DNA of 64,000 bases from Eucalyptus grandis (taxonomy: Eukaryota; Streptophyta; Magnoliopsida; Myrtales; Myrtaceae), in the NCBI RefSeq assembly GCF_016545825.1, contig NC_052618.1:60407160-60471159 (forward strand). The letters are read 5' to 3'. Each line of letters begins with the position of its first letter. Within the stretch, counting starts at the first letter, position 1. This document shows positions 22,912-35,466 of the stretch, one piece after another. The notes beneath the pieces are model-generated. The model did no database searches. It saw only the letters and a list, made by a program, of their open reading frames with translations, and was not told the origin of the DNA. The translations under genes were made by a program, and so were the position numbers.

Positions 22912-24294
22912 CCTTTTTCTTGCGGTTCAACTATTATAGGTTTAATGTCGACATCTTTATTATGGAGTGTTTGATTATTCATTTCTTGATTATTGTTGGG
23001 TTGAACTATAATATCAGGAACAACAGCATTAAAAGTCTTGTGTATCTGAACTTCCACCCTTACTTCTCCAATATAAGCATCACGCATTCTTTCACTACCA
23101 CTTATGTTGCAACATAATATTTCTAAATTCAACAATTCTCATACTATGATTAAAATAATAAAATTTATACAATTTAGATTTCTCTACATAACTAATGAAG
23201 TAACCATTGGTCGCTCTTAAATCCAATTTCTTTTTACGTGGATTGTAAATTCTTACTTCTGCTAGACAGCCCAAAACATGCATATATCATAAACTAAGTT
23301 TCCTTCTTTTCCACAATTCAAAGAGAGTCTTTGAAATTGCCTTACTAGGAACCATATTTAATAAATGCATATAAGTCTGTAATGCATACACCTATAAAAA
23401 TAAGAGTAAAAATGAATAAATTATTATAATCCTAACCATTTACATTAAAGTACGATTACGCCGTTTTGCTACACAATTTTCTTGTGGTGTACCTAGCATC
23501 ATATATTGAGTACAAATGCTGTGTCTTTCAAGGAATTTAGCAAATTGACCTAGATATTGTCCCGATTCATCATATTATCCATAATATTTACCACTTCCAT
23601 CCGACCTTACTATTTTCACTGTTTTTTTTTATCTAATTACCTCTCAACCTTTTAATATACATCTCAAATACATTCACTGATTGAGGTTTAGCATGTAATA
23701 GATAAATGCAACCATACTGTGAAAAATCATCAATGATGGTGATAAAATAGCTTTCTCCACCAAAAAATAGAATATCAATAAAAACCACAAATATCAATAT
23801 ATATGATTTCAAGAAACTCTGTGCTCCTTGTAGCACTTTGTTAGTATGTTTTGTTTGTTTGCTTTTAATATGATCAATATACACCCTAAGATCAGTAAAA
23901 TCCAAGTTTGAAATAATTTCGTTCTTCACTAATCTTTACATTCTTTCATTAGATATATGACCTAAATATTTATGCCACAAGTAAGCAAATTTATCATCTA
24001 CTAAACCTCGTTTAGTGCCAACATGATGATGTAAGGTCATTAAGGTCTCAATAAAAGCATTATCAAGTTTAAATTTGTAGATACCATCACATAAAGTTCT
24101 AGTTTCAATAAAATCATCATTCTTAAACAAACTAAAAGATCAATAACCAAACTTACAAGAAAATCATGTTACATTAAGTCTTGACAAAGAAACTAAATTG
24201 TGAGAAAATGTAGGTACATAAAGGGTTCGAAACAAATGTAAATAATTCCATGTATTTAAGACTAAACGATAAGTGTCAATGCCTTCAACTTGAG
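22912..24294 (-). pseudogene. Copia pol remnant, block A: integrase and GAG-pre-integrase
   Basis: Minus-strand fragments in order from the right: GAG-pre-integrase (23936-24130, LWHKYLGHISNERM), the integrase zinc-binding/core region (23633-23929, FITIIDDFSQYG with part of the DDE core), and the region following the integrase (23095-23283, VLGCLAEVRIYNPRKKKLD). Frames are separated by stops and shifts, so no polyprotein can be made. The same fragments lie at 47580-48945 in block B. Truncated left by the MULE and right by a solo LTR. Confidence 0.85.
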
Positions 24295-26721
24295 TATTGA
24301 CACCTAAATTTTGGCGACCCTGGCCATTCATTTATTGCATAGAAAATTAGGGAGTAATTTTTAACCCATAAACAAAAATATTAGAATTAAATTGTGTAAA
24401 ATGTGGTTTTAAGAGCATTTTTTTTCTTATTGCATTTATATTGGACCAGTGACGGATTGATTTGACTTGATGGTTCCGAACTTTTATTTGCAAGTTGCAT
24501 TTACAAGGAAGAGCCTCACGCAAGAACTTGGGGGAAGGGCTAAAGAAAGACCTCCTTTTATTTCTGAGTCAATAGGTCAACAAAAAGTGAGGTCTTCTCT
24601 GACAAGGTGTACAAAGAGAGAGAATGTGAAAGAGAGAAAAGTTAAAAAAAATGGGGAGTTGTCTTCTTCCAGTGGGGGTCTTTGAGCATCAAGCTCGATG
24701 TTTGTAACTTCGCCGTCCGCGGCTGCTAATCCTTTGTCAACTATCGCCTACTACTGTCCCGATTGTCGTCATTGCTATTATCTCGACTGTCACCCTTGCT
24801 GCCGCCCCTAGTGTCACCGCACTTGCTCCCATTGCTGACGCCTGCAACCTGCTACAGCCTCCCTTCTTCCGGCGAACTCCGCCCCTCACTGTGCCTCCGC
24901 TTGACGTTCATCGCCTGCATCTGCCGTTCCTCTATTGATTGCCGATGTTGCTCAACCAAGCCTACACCCATGCCATCGCTGCTAGTGCCAACCAACTTGA
25001 CGCTGCGCCACAATGTTCTCGCGACCTGCCGTACCTCCCTATTGAGCTGCAGGTTCCTTTAGCAGCGAAGCATCCAATTTGGTGTATTTCAGCTCGTGAT
25101 CCATCCAACAACAAAGTTGTGGCACCATCCTCCATTGTTAACCGTTACCTGCTGAATCACGAGTCTCCGCACCTAGCCACGCTGATTCCTAGGTTCCTTG
25201 GCGTGCTCAACCTCACAAGAACTTACTTGGCTAGACTTTGCTTAGCCTTGTGTAGTCCAGACAATCCCTCCGGCATTGTTGGGTTCACGTCAATATTGGT
25301 GGCATTCTAGTTTCAGTAGTCCCCCTCGCTGAGAAGTTACGCTACCTGAAGGTCTGTCCTCTGATCGTACTGAGAGCCCCCACTGAACTTAGTCCTTGCC
25401 GTCGCATCCCGTTTTGGAATCAAATAATCCAAACAAGGTAATTTTCTTGAATCAAATTCCATCTCGATATTATTGCCTAAATTGGAATATTTGATGGTAA
25501 TAGTGATTTCATTGAGACTTTAAGCATTATCCAATAGGAAATTTTGGCAAAAAATCACTATAATTACTAATTTGATCCGTAAGACTTCATATCACTTTTT
25601 TAATTATTTTGATTTTTTTTGTGCATCAATGATGTTTTAATTTTAAAATTGTTATAATTATTAATTTGATCCGTAAGACTTCGGATCAATTTTTCAATTA
25701 TATTGATTTGTTCTTGCATGTTGTATTGTTTAGGATTATAATAATTGTTAATTTAATCCATAAGACAATTGATTATTTTTGTTCAATTATTTTAACCCTT
25801 TACTTGAATTCTCAACGAATATCTTTAATAGATTTGATATAATACTTATATTTGGAAATTGCTTGTTTTGGAAAACACCCGAAAAAATCAAATTGTGTAT
25901 TAGATAGGATAGTTTCCTAAATTAGGATTGCATGTTAGAATATATAGGATTTCTAGATAACATTGTCTAGTTTGAATATGATTGCATGTTTAGATCATTT
26001 TAGAATAGATTCGAATGGATTCTAGATAGCATTTTCTTTCATAAATAGGGTACTAGATAATGCTTGCCTATTTAGAAAATGTTGCTTTTTAAAAATATTT
26101 TTCTAAAATATGATAGGATTTAGGTCAAATTAATCCCTAAACTAGATCAGATAACTATTCATTTTAGATAGTTTAATTAGGGATTTTATTAATTTCAAAT
26201 TTTAGAATAAAAATACGAAAACAACTCATGCATGTCATATAAGTTTTAATTTCAAGACAAGAGAACCCAAAAAATAAAAAATAAAAATTTCTTTGGTGTG
26301 CTTAATTCTTTTGATGCAATTTATTCGATTCATTAAGTGTTTAATAATGGTTGTGTACCCGCATGGTAACCCCATTGCATGATAGTGATTTAGGCTAAAA
26401 CCAATCCAGACTGCTTGCAAAGATATTTTGAAAAAAAAATGATATCGAAAAGGGTATTAGAGAAATCTAATATAATTAAGTCCCCGTACCCAAATTCTCC
26501 AATTCGTAAGAGTAAAATAATTCTTCTATTATTTTAGTTGTATATCTAATCGACCTATTATAAACTGATTAGTAGTGACTCATAAATAAAATTCATTTGC
26601 ATGTTAAAAACTTAAATCCAAGTCATGAATTTATATGGGCTTAGAAGAGCCCAAGCTAAGTATAGGTTTAGTAGTCCATTAGCTAAACCCTAAGTGCTGC
26701 ACCCGAGGTTAGGTTGGGACA
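24295..26721 (+). mobile_element. Solo Tat-type gypsy LTR (family X) inside Copia, block A
   Basis: The 2,427-bp unit starts TATTGACACC (TGTTGACACC in the block B copy, so the TG start has mutated here) and ends TTGGGACA. It is flanked on both sides by TTGAG (24290-24294 and 26722-26726), a 5-bp target duplication. It contains no protein domain; open frames at 24467-25310 have no family match and lie within the LTR. The element interrupts the Copia polyprotein region between protease and GAG-pre-integrase. Because block B carries the same insertion, it predates the A/B duplication. Confidence 0.88.
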
Positions 26722-28244
26722 TTGAGCTTTGTTTCTATTCCCTGTGGTCACATAATTTTCATTTGACTTTATGGTTTAGATCGTAAGAAATCATTGCATC
26801 GTATTTGACACACTAATGGTGGCACCAAAATCAATCCATTAAGTATTATGAGGAACTTCAATAAAGCTTGATTCAAAACATACTAAGTCACAAGGCTTAT
26901 TTTTCTTTTTGAACCACACTTTAGACAATCTTTTTTCAAGTAGCTAACATCATTACAAAAGTGACACGTAATAAAATTGTGTTCCTTCTTATGAATTTGA
27001 AAAGTCTTAGAAGATTTATTCATGACGTGTAATCATTTATTCTTGCTCCTTCCACCTTTCCTTTTGGAATTCTTTTAAGTTTCTTGATAACTTAGGAGAT
27101 GAACGGAATGATTTTTTTAATTCTTTATCTTTATTTCGTCTTGAACAAGCATACTGGCCAATTTATTTACATTCCACTAATCATTTATAGTGTTGTAATT
27201 CATCTAAAATGACCCATATTGTTCATGAGGCAAGGAATTAAGTATGAACTGTACTAAAAAGTACTCATCCACGTTCATTCCCAAGGTCCTTAACTTTGCT
27301 ACTAAATTCGTCATCTCAAGAACATGTTCATGCATGGTATGCGAACCATTATACTTTGCGGTGGTCAAAGTATCCATTAATATACTGGCAAGTGACTTAT
27401 CAGTGGTTTGAAAATAATCTTCCACAAATTTCATAAATTCCTTAAAACCGTTAGTCTTGGAAATAGTAGTATTTAAGTTATTTGCTACTGTCATTTGAAT
27501 GAATACTAAACATAGTTTGTTCGATCTTTTCCAAACTTTATGAAAAGTCTTTTTATCATCGCCACTCTCATGAGTAATAGCAGTTGGTTTCTCAACTTGA
27601 ATTGCCAAATCAAGATCTAAGACACCTAAGTGAAACTAGATTTGTTCACTCAAATTAGAGAAATTCATTCCATTGAACAAATGAACAGACGAAGTGTACG
27701 AATGAAGTGAAACGGGTACGGATATTAGAAATATGCAATAAAATACTCATATATTAATGCTTTGGGAATATCACATGATCAGATTTAAACTAAACAATAC
27801 ACATACATCATAGTTCTCATTTGAGCAATCCTATGATATACTTACATACATTAAACCATAATGATGCGAATAACTTTAATCTTGTACTTACAAATTTATC
27901 TCATTAAAATTAATTTGCTATCTTTGAATATACAAACAAATTTAACAAAAAATATTAATTACTAACTATTATGTCCATGAATTATAAGATATTGATTAAT
28001 CTATGGGTTAATTCCTAAATTCTTATAATAAATGAACTTCAATATACCCATGACATCAATAATGATATTAACGTATCAATTTCAATCATAGCATTAATTA
28101 ATTATGGGTAATTGAATAAAATAATTCACAAAATAAAAAATTCAAAATACCTAGAGGTTTGACCACTTTGGTAACTAACAAATGATTCTTAATTGAATTT
28201 TTAATGTTGTAAAGCATAAACATTCATCAAATTGCACCCAAGGG

Positions 28245-28530
28245 CAAACTGTAATTAGACCATAAGGGCAAAGCTGTAAAATAATAATTCCAGAGGGGCA
28301 AAATTGTAAATCAAACATCTAGGGGCAAAATGGCAAATAATTGGCTAGGACAAAATCATAATTATCCAGCAAATAAGGGCAACAAGTAAATAACCATAAG
28401 GAGAGCAGAACCATAATTATGCAGCACGGAGATTGGCATTAACTTAAATTAGTGTAGAGGGTAAAATCGTAATTAAACCCGCTAAGGGGCAAAATGGTGA
28501 ATAATAGGTGGAGGTCAGCGGGTAAAAACA
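28245..28530. repeat. Degenerate gggcaaaatNgtaa repeats in the Copia leader
   Basis: About ten units such as gggcaaactgtaatta, gggcaaagctgtaaaa, gggcaaaattgtaaat and agggtaaaatcgtaatt recur at about 25-35 bp. The corresponding block B stretch (55745-56010) has the same array with one unit fewer. Confidence 0.6.
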
Positions 28531-28890
28531 TAATGGGGCTCCATAGGCGCATGTACACGCCTCACCCCTGCACACACCTACACTGCAGTGTGCACGCTAG
28601 GCACGTGGCATGTGGATTCCACGCATTCGACCGTCCAGTGCGAGCGAGGGGCGCGTGGGGGCACGTGGATTCCACGCGCCTTCATCCTCTTCGCACCTCT
28701 TCGTCAATTTTCTCACTTTCGCCTTGTTTTCGCTTGTTCCCTTTCATTATTCGGGTTTCCTCCGACAACCCTTTCAAAAACAATTCAACGACAGCAAATA
28801 ACAAGAAAAAGACTAATGTCATTGGATGAATCTTCATTTGTAAACCATAAAATTTCAATAAGCGAAAAAAATTATGAAATATTAAACCAC

Positions 28891-28902
28891 GCTTTGATAC
28901 CA
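28891..28902 (-). promoter_or_regulatory. Copia primer-binding site (initiator tRNA-Met type)
   Basis: On the minus strand TGGTATCAAAGC follows the LTR end after two bases. It differs by one base from the TGGTATCAGAGC site complementary to initiator tRNA-Met. It fixes the orientation of the Copia as minus and marks the adjacent LTR as the 5' LTR. Confidence 0.8.
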
Positions 28903-28904
28903 AT

Positions 28905-31900
28905 TGTAAGCATATAACATAATTCTATAACACGGAAAATACAAAACAAATTTTTTTTAATCTTCATGATTTTCACGATAAGAAGGATAAAGACATACAT
29001 TTATCCATAATGAAATTTTCAAAGTATTTGTTATGAAAAAATCGAAAAGATGAAGAAATCCAATTTCTCTCATTTAACCCACTTTTCCTAAACGTATTCT
29101 ACTTGATAGATGATAAAATAAAATATTCTTTTCGCATCTCACGTCGTAAGTGAAGAGAGGACCATATTTTACTTATATAAGGTTGTCAATGGGTGCATTT
29201 CATCAAAACACATTCTACCTTCATGCATTCTCATAAGAACCATAACTTGCTCATTGTTGCGACCAAATTTTTGGGGTGCACCACCTAGGATTTGGCTAAT
29301 AGATTGTTAAGTCTAGACTTAATTCGGGCTCTCCCAAACTCATACCAATTCGCAACTTAAGTTCAAATTTCTTAACATGTAAGTGGATTTTATCGCCACT
29401 AATCAGTTTATAGTAAGTCGATTAGATACTTAAGTAAAATAATTGGAGAATTACTTTACTTCTACGAGCCAAAGACTTTGGGTACATGGATTTAGTTACA
29501 CTAGACTACTAGACTTCTCTAATGCTCTTTTGGAACCATTTCTTTTTATTTTCAAAAAAAAAAAAATGTTTTTGCAGGCAGTTTGGATTGATTTTAAATT
29601 TATTTCCCTAACATGTGAGGTGATCATGCGGGTGCGCAACTTACCAATTTAACACTCAAGAAAGCAAATAAAAAAATGCAGGATTTACCTCGTAGTAACG
29701 AAAGCATCTGCGTTGTTAGATCAGAATTCACATCATGAATCCTAGGTATGATTTCTAATTAACACGCAATTTCTTTTTGTTTTCTTTTAATTAATGAGAA
29801 TCATGCTTTATACAATGCAATATAACTAAATGACCTAATTTTAATGACAGTCAATTTCTAATTAAATGAACTAGCAACAAACACTAAATGATATGTATTT
29901 CATGAATCTAATTATATATGACATGCACATAATATTTTTTAATTTTTTTCTTAAAAAAGAATGCAATCTAACCTAGGGATTGAAACTAATTTATCCTAAG
30001 TCATTTTTTGATATTTTTTATGAAATTCGAAATTAGGAAAAATGTGAAAATTATCTAGCTAAATTAAGATTCTATCCTAGTTATATTAAGGATTAGATCA
30101 TGCTAAACCCTAATTTAAACCAAGATATTATCTTAACTTAGCAATCTCTATCATAAGATACGGTCTATCTAAATCAATCTAAACTTAAAATGAAATATGT
30201 GATTTTATCCTAATGTGCAAGGATGCCCTAATTTTACATGACATATGCATGATGATTTTTTGTTGTTTTTTTATTAATTTCAAAATGTCAAATAATTAAA
30301 CATGCAGTTTAAGCTAATGAAACAAAAATCTAACATCCTAAATTTATGTCTTTTTTTTTTATGACAATTCATGATAAATAAAATGCTTAACCCAAATATG
30401 CAAATAACCCTAAAGCATCCAATATTCTAACCTAAACATATTTCAAGATAAATAAAGCAATCAAGTCAAAGACAGACCATTCAAAATCACCAAATGTATC
30501 ATAAATTGTTCAGATCAATGGATAATATATCGCTAATAAAATCGATATATTGATCTTAAGTCTTAAAAACCAAAATATCAATTTTACTCATGCTTGATTA
30601 CCTTATAGATGAAATAAAAAAATCTAGGCGCGGTTGCGAATCATGTGATATGTTGGAATTTCCAATTATGCATGGGGACAATATTTCAAATAAGTAAACA
30701 AGAAATAAAATAAAATAAAATAAAATAAACTATACCTAATAAATTAAAGCAAATATACCTAATTTGATTTTTTCCTTTTTCTTTTCTTCTTTTTTTCTTA
30801 CGCAAGGCTTGGCAAAGGTGTTGGTCACGGTCGGTCGTAAATCGCGGTTGTCGGAGCTCCGGCGCGGGGACTCACGGGTCGCTGCCGGTCGCGAACAGGG
30901 GCGGAGGAGGAGCGGAGGAGGAGCGGCGTCGAGCAAAGGCGGAGACAGCAGCGACTGGTTCGGGGCCTACTGGCGTCGGGAGGCAGCGGCGTCGAGCAGA
31001 CACGGTGGTAGCGACGGAGGCGAGCGGCGCTCGGTGATAGGCGGCAGGCGCGGAGATGAATGGGCGCGGCTGCAGCAGGCGTCGGCGAGGCCGAAGCAGC
31101 AGGTGGAGATGTCGGGTCGTCGGGAGCAGCAGAGGCTTCGCGGGCGTCGCAGACGGGCTGAGGGCAAAATCGCGATGGTGCGGCGAGGGTTTCGATTGCC
31201 GGCGGCTCGGACAGCAACGAGCGAGCAGGAGGAAACGCCGGGGGAATGCAGCAGGCGTCGGGTTGAGCAGATCGCGGACAGAGCAGGGGCAGCAGCAGCG
31301 TCACGGGCGGATCTCGAGCGGCGGAGACCGGCGGAACAGCAGTGGCGGACGCGAGCGGAGCGGCGAGGTGGCGAGTCGCGGAGGCGGCTCGTGTCGCGGT
31401 GGCGCGACGGTGGACGGCGCGGCTCGGGCTGGCGCGGCCGGAGGGCCCTCGCGAAGAAGACGACGATGCAGTCCTTTTCCTCTCCTTTTCTTTTTCTTTT
31501 TTTTTTTCCTTCCTTTTTTCTCTCTCTCTCTCTCTCTCACATGTCACTCTCACGTCTCTTTTCCCTCTGCCCCTTGCTGACTTTTCTTTTCCCAAAGAAC
31601 CGAAACCCCTCTTCCTTTACTCTCTTTTTTTTCACTGTTTTACTTTTTGTGTTCTTTTTTTCGATGAAGAGAAGCCCCCTTTAAAGAATTCTGGCCGACC
31701 CTTTTTATATGCGTGCACGAAGCCCCCCACCAAGGAAAGAAAATGTGATAAAATATTATAAAATCTTCGCTTTTGTTTTTCTTTCCTCTCTGGGGTGCGC
31801 TCAAAATCTGCGACTTTCATGTTTTCAAACGAAGAATATATCACGCCGTGTACGCTCCTTGCTGATACATTGCATGAATATATAAAACGTCGACTACCAT

Positions 31901-32429
31901 ATCATCCTTTCTTTTTATTCATTTTCATTGGTCAAATTTTCCTTTTATGCTCTTGAACGGATATTGACATGATATTTCTTTTGGTCTTGTTCCGATTGTG
32001 AATTTTCCTCCAAATATTTGACCAAGATATTTATTTCTTGTTTGAAATAAAGAAATATCACATCGAAGAATAGAATGCCTTCATATCTATTAAGCTTAAA
32101 ACCATTTGTTCGAGTCCATCCACCACTGTCAACCCAATGTGAATGTAATAAATAGAAAAATGAATGCACCTAAAATTATATGTTATGCAATTAATGATTT
32201 TTTTGGATAAAATTAACCCATAATTTTCTGTGCAATAAATAAATGATCGGATCGTTAAAATTTAGGTGTCAACACTCATAAAGATTGCACATTTTATTTC
32301 ATAAGGATTACAATTTCTCATAGGCAATATGTTTTAGCTCTTAAATATTATTATTATTTATGGTAAAAGCTCTTAAATATTCATTGAACAATAATTAATA
32401 AAATCACGTGAGCCACAATAATTCTTACA
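28905..32429 (-). mobile_element. Copia 5' LTR, split by a solo gypsy LTR
   Basis: The two parts, 28905-29254 and 32280-32429, make one LTR of about 500 bp. On the + strand it opens TGTAAG and closes CTTACA, perfect short inverted ends, and it abuts the primer site. The gap is exactly the solo LTR 29255-32274 with its CTCAT duplication. The matching LTR in block B (57363-57711) is broken by the same insertion. No 3' LTR is present in either block. Confidence 0.8.
29255..32274 (-). mobile_element. Solo Tat-type gypsy LTR (family X), inverted, block A
   Basis: The 3,020-bp unit is flanked by CTCAT at 29250-29254 and 32275-32279. Read on the minus strand it begins TGTTGACACCTAAATTTT and ends GGTCGCAACA, the same termini as the unit at 24295-26721, but it lies in opposite orientation. 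Its middle (30800-31470) is a GC-rich, CpG-rich tract with long frames on both strands, then a CT microsatellite at 31516-31540. The frames have no domain similarity and are treated as LTR sequence, not genes. Confidence 0.85.
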
Positions 32430-34627
32430 TCACATGCTCACTTTTTTTTTGTGGGGAGGGGGGTTGAACACAAGCTTACGTTAGTTGAGTTGAACAGTTT
32501 TGGATCTTAGAAACTCATTAAATTTGTACATTGATTTTAGTCGAATGGGTACATAGAGGCAAAGGCACGAGCTAAAATAAGGGAAATTATCAAATTATAT
32601 TTAATCCTTCAAGAATCTAACATTCGATTTATGGGTCATTGTAGATGCAATTCGTATTTTTTTGGATCATCGTAGCCACGTTCGAACAATATAGAAGTAG
32701 GCATAAGATGCTCACGATGTTCGAAAAGAGCCGAGGGATTAGTTTGACAGAACTATAGGAGATTTGGCAAATTCTCTCCTAATTACACGTGTCGGCAAGA
32801 GGCGCTGCTTTTAGAGATCACCGGCTGACGATTGACCGCAGGAGAGAGCAGTGAAGACGTCTGATCTGCGCGACCAGAAACGGAAAGCTTCAACCGTGTC
32901 GACCGACACGTGTGCAGAGGGACATCGAAAGAAGCTCTCTAGAGCAAAGAGGTGCGCCCACTCCGCGGTGCCCCTTGCGCGAGTGTTGCATGCGGTTCTC
33001 TCGCTTGCTCCTTTGGTGGCCCCACCTCTCAAGAGGCAAAGACGAAACACTTCGATCCATCTCTCGTGGAATTCATTTCCCGATTATGGTCGATTTGTTT
33101 CGTGAGAATCCACGATCTGAAAAATACATATATGTTAAAATAATAGTTCAAATTCTTTATAGAAAAAAATTCCAAATAAAGATTTGAAATGCTCTCATTT
33201 TCTCAAATAAAAATTTAAAGTGGACAATATTTTAAAGAAAAGCTCGAAATATCTCCATTTTTTTTTTTAAATAAGAGCCTGAAATGCACTTTATTTCTAA
33301 TAAGAGCCTAAAAATAAGGAAAAATAAAACTTAAAAAGACAAAAAGAAAAAAGAAAAAAAAAAGAATACACATGAGAGGGACGACTCCCTCTTGCCTATG
33401 TCGGCCGCCCCATCGCTGGTGCGCTGGCAGCAATGGCCAATGGGGTCTTCGATGTGCCGACCATCGCCATTGCCCCCACTGGCAATGGGGCGTCGGCCAT
33501 GTAACGTCCTACGATGCTCTAATACAACAACCATTATATAAATTGAAGATATTGGTGGGTGAATAGGATCTTTTCACTAGCATTCTTTGGGTTTGTAGTG
33601 TTCCCTCACTATAGGAACGCCATTAGTCCCTCAACAGTATGGGTAGTTGGAGAGGTGTGTGCGGAGAAGGGTTTTATTAATGCCGTTTTGACTGAAACCT
33701 TCCTTTCCCTCACCCATAATAAAGAAAACAAGGAGATGACTTTCCATGTTTCTCTGAGTTTTTGCAAATTTGGTTCCTTTCTAACATTAAGGAGTTACCG
33801 ACTTAATGGCGATACCTTCAAATTGCTTTATTTATCCTGAGTTTTCAATATGATAATAGAAGAAAGAGAGAGTCACTTGAGAAAATAGGTTGTACGGGAG
33901 AGAAAGATGGTTTTTGCTTTTGTTTTGATGTTATATATACACCAATACTGTTGAGGGAGGATAATTTCTTTAACTAATAGAAGATTAGGTTTCCTTCTTT
34001 TTCCTTTGAAGCTGCCCCCTCTCTATAGTGCCGTATCTAAAGGGAGCTCCCCCTCTCCCTCTCTATCTCCATCTTCTCTCTTTTGAAGCTGTCTGTCTTT
34101 CTTTTCTCTCTCTATTTGTTCAGGGAGTTTGTGAGTGGATGAATTTCTGCAGCTGAATTTGGATGAACATGAAGACCAGTTCGGCCATTTGTCCAGTCCA
34201 CAACCAATGAGGAGAATGTTCACAACGTAATTCCACAATCTATCTGAGATTAGGCCGCTCTCCTTTCCCGATTAAGATTTAGGTCGAGTTTTGACGATTT
34301 TACACTCCCGAACTAGATCTAAATATAGATTTGAGAACTACTTACAGATATTTGATTTGTGTTTTTCAACATTTTGATGCCAATATCTCTATACGGTGAT
34401 AGTAATGAGAATGTTGAATCTAGATGAGTGCCACAAACCGTTACAAATGAAGTGAGAGATCTCAACGTGTGCTCATCATTGAATTTGGTGAACAGCTACC
34501 GATCATTTATGGTGTCAAATATGTTCTTGAAGGATGAGAGTGCATTTCTAGTTACAAATTGTACTTTGTTATTTGCATTCTGGCTTTTTATCTAATTTGT
34601 AGTTATTTGGGATTTACTAGGTTTGAA
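32430..34627. other. Unannotated spacer with a GC-rich patch
   Basis: No gene was recognised. At 32790-33110 a GC-rich patch carries ORFs of 79-91 codons on both strands without family match; it could be an old promoter or first exon. At 33130-33310 the string aaataagagcctgaaatg recurs in variants, resembling a MITE arm. At 33370-33510 short inverted ggcaatggcc/ggccattgcc-like strings occur. Confidence 0.35.
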
Positions 34628-34883
34628 AGCCTTCTATGTCCCTCTCGAGTATTATTTTGATGTATGAATGGTATCTTTCTTTTGATAAAAAAAAAAGAAA
34701 AAGAAAAAGAGTAACAACACGTAAAATGGTAATCAAGTCTTTGAATTTAGTAACTTTTGAAATGCCTCGTTTACTCAAGAAAAGTCATGCCAACTCAATT
34801 AAAAATGAGGTAAACAAAACATCTTTTTCTCTTCTTATTATAATGGCCATTGCTAAGCCGTCGTTATGGACGAGCCTTTCCTA
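34628..34883. repeat. Duplicated segment, also at 39107-39358
   Basis: The roughly 255-bp sequence from gaaagccttctatgtccctc to acgagcctttcctaaaa is nearly identical at 39107-39358. At 34628 it precedes the HSP20-like second exon; at 39107 it follows a Copia RNase H relic. It contains no coding domain and is a product of the local duplication. Confidence 0.8.
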
Positions 34884-34930
34884 AAAAATGATTCTCTTAA
34901 GGTGTTAGAATTCCCTCGAAGCCCACCCTG

Positions 34931-35197
34931 ATGATGGGTTTTGATCTAATTTTTCCTTATTCCAAGATAGAAGAAATCAAGATTCAGACCGATAGCACCA
35001 ATCACGTGAGAGTCAGCGGAGAGAAACTGACGAAAGACAAAGTACATTTACATCGAAGAAACCTTCAAAGTTCCAAAAGACTTGGACATCCAGAAGAAGG
35101 TGGAAGACTTGAAGATGGACTTATCACTATGACAGTGCCTAAGCAAGCTACAACCGTGGTGGAGAAGGAAGAGACCGAACACCATGAACAAGACTAG
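34931..35197 (+). pseudogene. HSP20-like (alpha-crystallin domain) exon 2, frameshifted copy
   Basis: The strand reads KIEEIKIQTDSTNHVRVSGE, the start of an HSP20 core beta-sheet (IQxDxxxxLxVSGE). It then leaves frame after LTKDK because two bases are missing relative to the copy at 41928, and re-enters a sensible frame at EDGLITMTVPKQATTVVEKE. The domain layout (strand region, then G-L-I-T-V, then an acidic tail) resembles RTM2-like inactive small heat-shock proteins. The partner exon 1 is not found just upstream. Pseudogene fragment. Confidence 0.75.
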
Positions 35198-35466
35198 AAC
35201 AAAGAAAACCACGACGAAGCCCCCAAGCCACCTGAGAGCAAAAGAGGGAGAAAATCTAGCAGAAAATGTTGCTACCATGACGAGATCATCAAGAAATGGG
35301 GAAGAGAGAAGCATCTTTAGGAGCGTAGTGAAGATGCTTAACAGGAACAGCGGGATTCATTAGTTCCTTTTTAGGATTCTCTCGGGCCTTTTTAAAGATT
35401 CTCTTGGGTCTGGGTATCAAGTAAATTCAATTTGGGGGGACATGAGAAAACACTGGAATGATTTAA

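Larger units (their letters stand above)
26722..28904 (-). pseudogene. Copia gag, zinc knuckle and protease remnants with leader, block A
   Basis: On the minus strand the leader (about 28900-27650) is followed by a UBN2-type gag (27608-27204: RSNKLCLVFIQM, FMKFVEDYFQ, MHEHVLEMTNLVAKLRTLGM). A degenerate zinc knuckle follows (about 27000-26930, CHFCNDVSYLKKDC). The start of the protease lies at about 26890-26790 (SFIEVPHNT, a stop, then WIDFGATISVSNTMQ; the active-site D-S-G is DFG here). Several stops make it non-functional. The 5' leader near 28245-28530 holds about ten degenerate repeats of a gggcaaaat-gtaa motif. Confidence 0.85.

Noticed and set aside
24467..25310. Frames of 72-123 codons, repeated at 49147-49933
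   Set aside because: They are inside the family X solo LTRs, have no family match, and the frame is not preserved between the two copies as a coding gene would be.
30764..31684. 306-codon open frame and several overlapping frames in a GC-rich tract
   Set aside because: It lies wholly within the solo LTR 29255-32274, is open on both strands because of composition, and shows low-complexity Arg/Ala/Gly runs with no domain.
24295..32274. One large transposon of 8 kb with terminal inverted repeats TGTTGACACC
   Set aside because: Each arm has its own 5-bp target duplication (TTGAG and CTCAT), so these are two separate solo LTRs.
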